Of a DNA stretch of 13,770 nucleotides, positions 12,027-13,770 are shown piece by piece. Source of the stretch: Candidatus Brocadiaceae bacterium (GTDB lineage Bacteria > Planctomycetota > Brocadiia > Brocadiales > Bathyanammoxibiaceae); assembly GCA_030018855.1 (NCBI GenBank), contig JASEHG010000031.1:1-13770 (forward strand). The letters are read 5' to 3'. Each line of letters opens with the position of its first letter. Position 1 is the first letter of the stretch. The notes beneath the pieces were generated by a model. That model did not search any database and was not told the DNA's origin. It saw nothing but the letters and a program-made list of their open reading frames with translations. The translations under genes and the position numbers were made by a program.

Positions 12027-13640
12027 ATGGACACCATCGTAGCCCTTGCCAGTCCCGGAGGTAATTCCCCGAGGGCCATACTCAAACTCAGCGGAGGGCA
12101 GGCCCTTCAGATTGTCCTTGAACTCTTTACCCCCGAACGCCCATCGGAGGGTCAAAAGCCGATAGCTGACAGCCAATTTAAGTACTCCTGCCTGAAAGGC
12201 AAGATCCTCGTGGAGGAAGACACCTGTGCCCCCTGCCTGCTGTACGTCATGCGGGCACCACACTCTTACACAAGGGAGGACGTGGTAGAGGTACACACCA
12301 TCGGCAGTCCACCACTACTAGAGATGCTCCTGGAAGGCCTCCTCTCCAGGGCCAGGAAATCGGGCAGGGCACTGAGGCTGGCCGAACCCGGGGAATTCAC
12401 CAAGAGGGCCTTCCTGAACGGCAGGATAGACCTCTCCCAGGCCGAGGCCGTATTGCGTATAATCCGCTCCAGGACAGATGCAGAGCTCCGCCTGGCGGCA
12501 AGATGCGCCTCAGGTGGAGGAGACGGGATATCCCGCACCTTAAAAGAGACCCAGGGACGCCTGGCCGAGCTCCTCTGCCTCCTGGAACTCTCCCTGGACT
12601 TCTCCGACCAGGACATAGAGCCCCTGCCGCAAGAAACCCTGAAGAGCCGTCTGGAGACCCTCCATAAAGAACTCTCTTGTTACAAGAAGGCGGACGGGCC
12701 TATTAAGCAGGGTGGCATCAGGACGGTATTTTATGGCCCCCCAAATGCGGGGAAATCCAGCCTCTTCAACGCCCTCCTCGGCAGACCCAGGGCAATCACC
12801 TCCCCCCACCCTGGTACCACCAGGGATACCGTTGAGGCCACACTCACCTTGAGGGGTTTCTCCTTCTGCCTGGTGGATACGGCGGGAGTCAGCCATTGGC
12901 CGTCGGCCCTCGGTCGTCAGCCAAACTCCGAGACCCGCAGGCCAAAGGCCGAAGGCCGGGGACTATCCGGAGACGTAGAGGCCCTGTCCGTAGTAAAGAG
13001 TCAGGAGGCGGTGGAGACCTCAGACCTCGCCCTATTCGTACTGGATGGCTCTAGCGCCCCAGGTGCGTTAGAATCCCTTCAGTTGCTCAATAGTACTACC
13101 ACCCCAACAAAATCCCCCTCCCCTGGTGGGAAGGGGGAGAACCAGCGGTCAACTGGTTGGTACAGCCAGCCTGGTGGGAGGGGGAAGGGGGAGGGGAAAA
13201 ACCAGATGCCGCCTGTCCGCCTGAGGCGGATACCACCCACCATCCTCGTTATCAACAAATCAGACCTCTCCAGGAACGCCCCTCCCCTTGAACCCTTAAA
13301 CCTTAAACCTTTGAACCTTAGTGCATACCCCCCCGTCATCTACACCTCCGCCCTGACAGGCGAAGGACTGGAACGGCTAGGGCAGGAGATGATAAGGCAG
13401 GTATTGAATGGGACGGTGGATAGCACCCCCAGCCCCTTCAATTCAAGGCAGAGGCTACTCCTGGAAGAGACCCTGGAGGCCCTGGGACGGGCACTTGGGT
13501 GCGTTAGACAATCCACCCCCCAGGAACTCGTGGCCCTGGAACTTAGAGAGGCCCTGGACAAACTGGGGGAGGTATGCGGTACAATCACCAGTGACGACAT
13601 ACTGGGGAGGATATTCTCCCAGTTCTGTATCGGGAAATAA
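12027..13640 (+). CDS. mnmE: tRNA modification GTPase MnmE with three repeat-derived insertions
   Basis: A GTPase that, with MnmG, installs the carboxymethylaminomethyl group at U34 of certain tRNAs. The N-terminal folate-binding domain (MDTIVALASPGG; HSYTREDVVEVH), the helical part (EPGEFTKRAFLNGRIDLSQAEAV) and the G domain are all present: G1 GPPNAGKS (residues 237-244), G2 TTRD, G3 DTAG (284-287), G4 NKSD (410-413), G5 SAL (441-443). The end FCIGK keeps the catalytic CxGK motif. Length is 537 against about 450-460 usual. The excess lies in the G domain: about 289-314 after G3, about 355-401 before G4, and a small Pro-Leu-Asn block (about 420-431) between G4 and G5. All three are encoded by DNA resembling intergenic repeats, all in frame. 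It may still work if these are surface loops. It starts 10 nt after yidC. Confidence 0.93.
   Translation: MDTIVALASPGGNSPRAILKLSGGQALQIVLELFTPERPSEGQKPIADSQFKYSCLKGKILVEEDTCAPCLLYVMRAPHSYTREDVVEVHTIGSPPLLEMLLEGLLSRARKSGRALRLAEPGEFTKRAFLNGRIDLSQAEAVLRIIRSRTDAELRLAARCASGGGDGISRTLKETQGRLAELLCLLELSLDFSDQDIEPLPQETLKSRLETLHKELSCYKKADGPIKQGGIRTVFYGPPNAGKSSLFNALLGRPRAITSPHPGTTRDTVEATLTLRGFSFCLVDTAGVSHWPSALGRQPNSETRRPKAEGRGLSGDVEALSVVKSQEAVETSDLALFVLDGSSAPGALESLQLLNSTTTPTKSPSPGGKGENQRSTGWYSQPGGRGKGEGKNQMPPVRLRRIPPTILVINKSDLSRNAPPLEPLNLKPLNLSAYPPVIYTSALTGEGLERLGQEMIRQVLNGTVDSTPSPFNSRQRLLLEETLEALGRALGCVRQSTPQELVALELREALDKLGEVCGTITSDDILGRIFSQFCIGK
12891..12968. repeat. Repeat-like insertion 1 in mnmE (after G3)
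   Basis: GC-rich iterated DNA within the gene: GGCCGTCGGCCCTCGGTCG near 12899-12917, and AGGCCAAAGGCCGAAGGCC near 12940-12958. It encodes about 26 residues rich in Arg, Pro and Gly with no counterpart in ordinary MnmE, between DTAGV and the normal DVEALSVVKSQEAVE helix. Confidence 0.6.
13089..13229. repeat. Repeat-like insertion 2 in mnmE (before G4)
   Basis: About 141 nt (47 codons). It contains two copies of a C-rich/G-rich hairpin unit centred on CCTGGTGGGAAGGGGG (13122-13137) and CCTGGTGGGAGGGGG (13170-13184), the stem-like ACCAGCGGTCAACTGGTTGG between them, and the dispersed palindrome TCCGCCTGAGGCGGA (13216-13230), which is read as Val-Arg-Leu-Arg-Arg. The normal core resumes at PPTILVINKSDL. 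Confidence 0.75.
13288..13317. repeat. TTRAACC tandem heptamer repeat in mnmE (between G4 and G5)
   Basis: Four TTRAACC units (13288-13294, 13296-13302, 13303-13309, 13311-13317), two of them separated by one extra base. The array is read as a Pro-Leu-Asn-Leu-Lys-Pro-Leu-Asn-Leu repeat. Normal MnmE sequence resumes at PPVIYTSALTGEGL. Confidence 0.8.
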
Positions 13641-13651
13641 CATAACGTAGC

Positions 13652-13669
13652 CGCAGGCTTTAGCCTGCG
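13652..13669. terminator. Hairpin after mnmE, palindromic repeat or terminator stem
   Basis: CGCAGGC (13652-13658) and GCCTGCG (13663-13669) form a 7-bp stem with loop TTTA (8 bp if the inner T-A pair forms). It starts 11 nt after the mnmE stop and lies between mnmE and the next gene. No T run follows, so it may be another dispersed repeat rather than a true terminator. Confidence 0.5.
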
Positions 13670-13690
13670 AAAACAAACTTGTCAGCTAAC

Positions 13691-13770
13691 ATGACCAGAC
13701 CAAAGCGCAAAGTAACCGCCAAAAGACCCACCTGGGATGAATACTTCCTGAGAATCACCCGTGAGGTGGC
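13691..13770 (+). CDS. dCMP deaminase, 5' end only
   Basis: The first 26 complete codons, MTRPKRKVTAKRPTWDEYFL and RITREV, before the window ends. RPTWDEYFLRITREVA is the typical start of the dCMP/CMP deaminase (ComEB-like) family, which makes dUMP from dCMP for dTTP synthesis. The zinc-binding HAE and PCxxC motifs would lie beyond the window. The basic first ten residues are a normal family extension. No clear Shine-Dalgarno precedes the ATG. The gene follows mnmE by 50 nt, with the hairpin in between. Confidence 0.75.
   Translation, partial: MTRPKRKVTAKRPTWDEYFLRITREV

Noticed and set aside
12505..12525. CCTCAGGTGGAGG in mnmE as another palindromic element copy
   Set aside because: The arms are short and imperfect, and it encodes part of the helical domain with no obvious extra residues, so coincidence is likely.
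1..13770. CRISPR array, tRNA or rRNA genes, riboswitches
   Set aside because: No regularly spaced identical repeats, cloverleaf-like segment or rRNA-like sequence was seen. The repeats found are dispersed palindromes with irregular spacing.

Overview
The window looks like a chromosomal segment of a Gram-negative bacterium. It encodes lipid A synthesis (LpxB), a long YidC with a periplasmic domain, ScpA and MnmE. The lineage cannot be fixed from sequence alone. Abundant short palindromic repeats and the mix of genes would fit a planctomycete-like or candidate-phylum organism, but this is only an impression. Nearly all genes are housekeeping or cell-envelope genes. The unusual element is a family of short palindromic repeats that lies between genes and also, in frame, inside several of them.

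Layout. Positions 1-119 are repeat-rich and non-coding. A small one-helix membrane protein (minus) diverges from an ArsB/NhaD-type permease (plus, 365-1795). A double hairpin separates the permease from the convergent lpxB. Reading leftward on the minus strand come a degenerate IS1634/IS4-like transposase ORF (4721-3345), a four-helix membrane protein (3343-2990) and lpxB (2997-1861), packed tightly enough to be one transcript.

On the plus strand from 4938 to 8434 are four genes: an SxtJ-like small membrane protein, a NodU/CmcH carbamoyltransferase, a DUF5989 (SxtK-like) single-helix protein and a membrane-anchored SGNH hydrolase. Their family content matches the sxtI-J-K-L block of saxitoxin clusters, where it forms the O-carbamoylation part. 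No other saxitoxin-type gene is present, so here it is probably a portable carbamoylation module acting on an unknown envelope or secreted molecule.

A strong sigma70-type promoter (TTGACA-N17-TAGAAT, 8487-8515) drives a site-2-protease-like M50 peptidase, followed by scpA (4-nt overlap) and a 57-residue Trm112-like zinc-ribbon protein. The M50 gene has no ATG, GTG or TTG upstream of its HEFSH motif; the best start is an ATA at 8546. A second promoter (about 10238-10266) precedes yidC and mnmE, then the first 26 codons of a dCMP deaminase run off the window end.

Main points for a second look: (1) MnmE carries about 80 extra residues in three blocks inside its GTPase domain, each encoded by DNA that looks like intergenic repeat, while all GTPase motifs and the C-terminal Cys motif remain; (2) the transposase-like ORF stays open although at least four palindromic elements interrupt it and the catalytic acidic residues seem lost; (3) the ATA start; (4) the carbamoylation module. 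Together, points 1 and 2 and the carbamoyltransferase copy suggest an in-frame, protein-tolerated mobile palindrome resembling in principle the Rickettsia palindromic elements.
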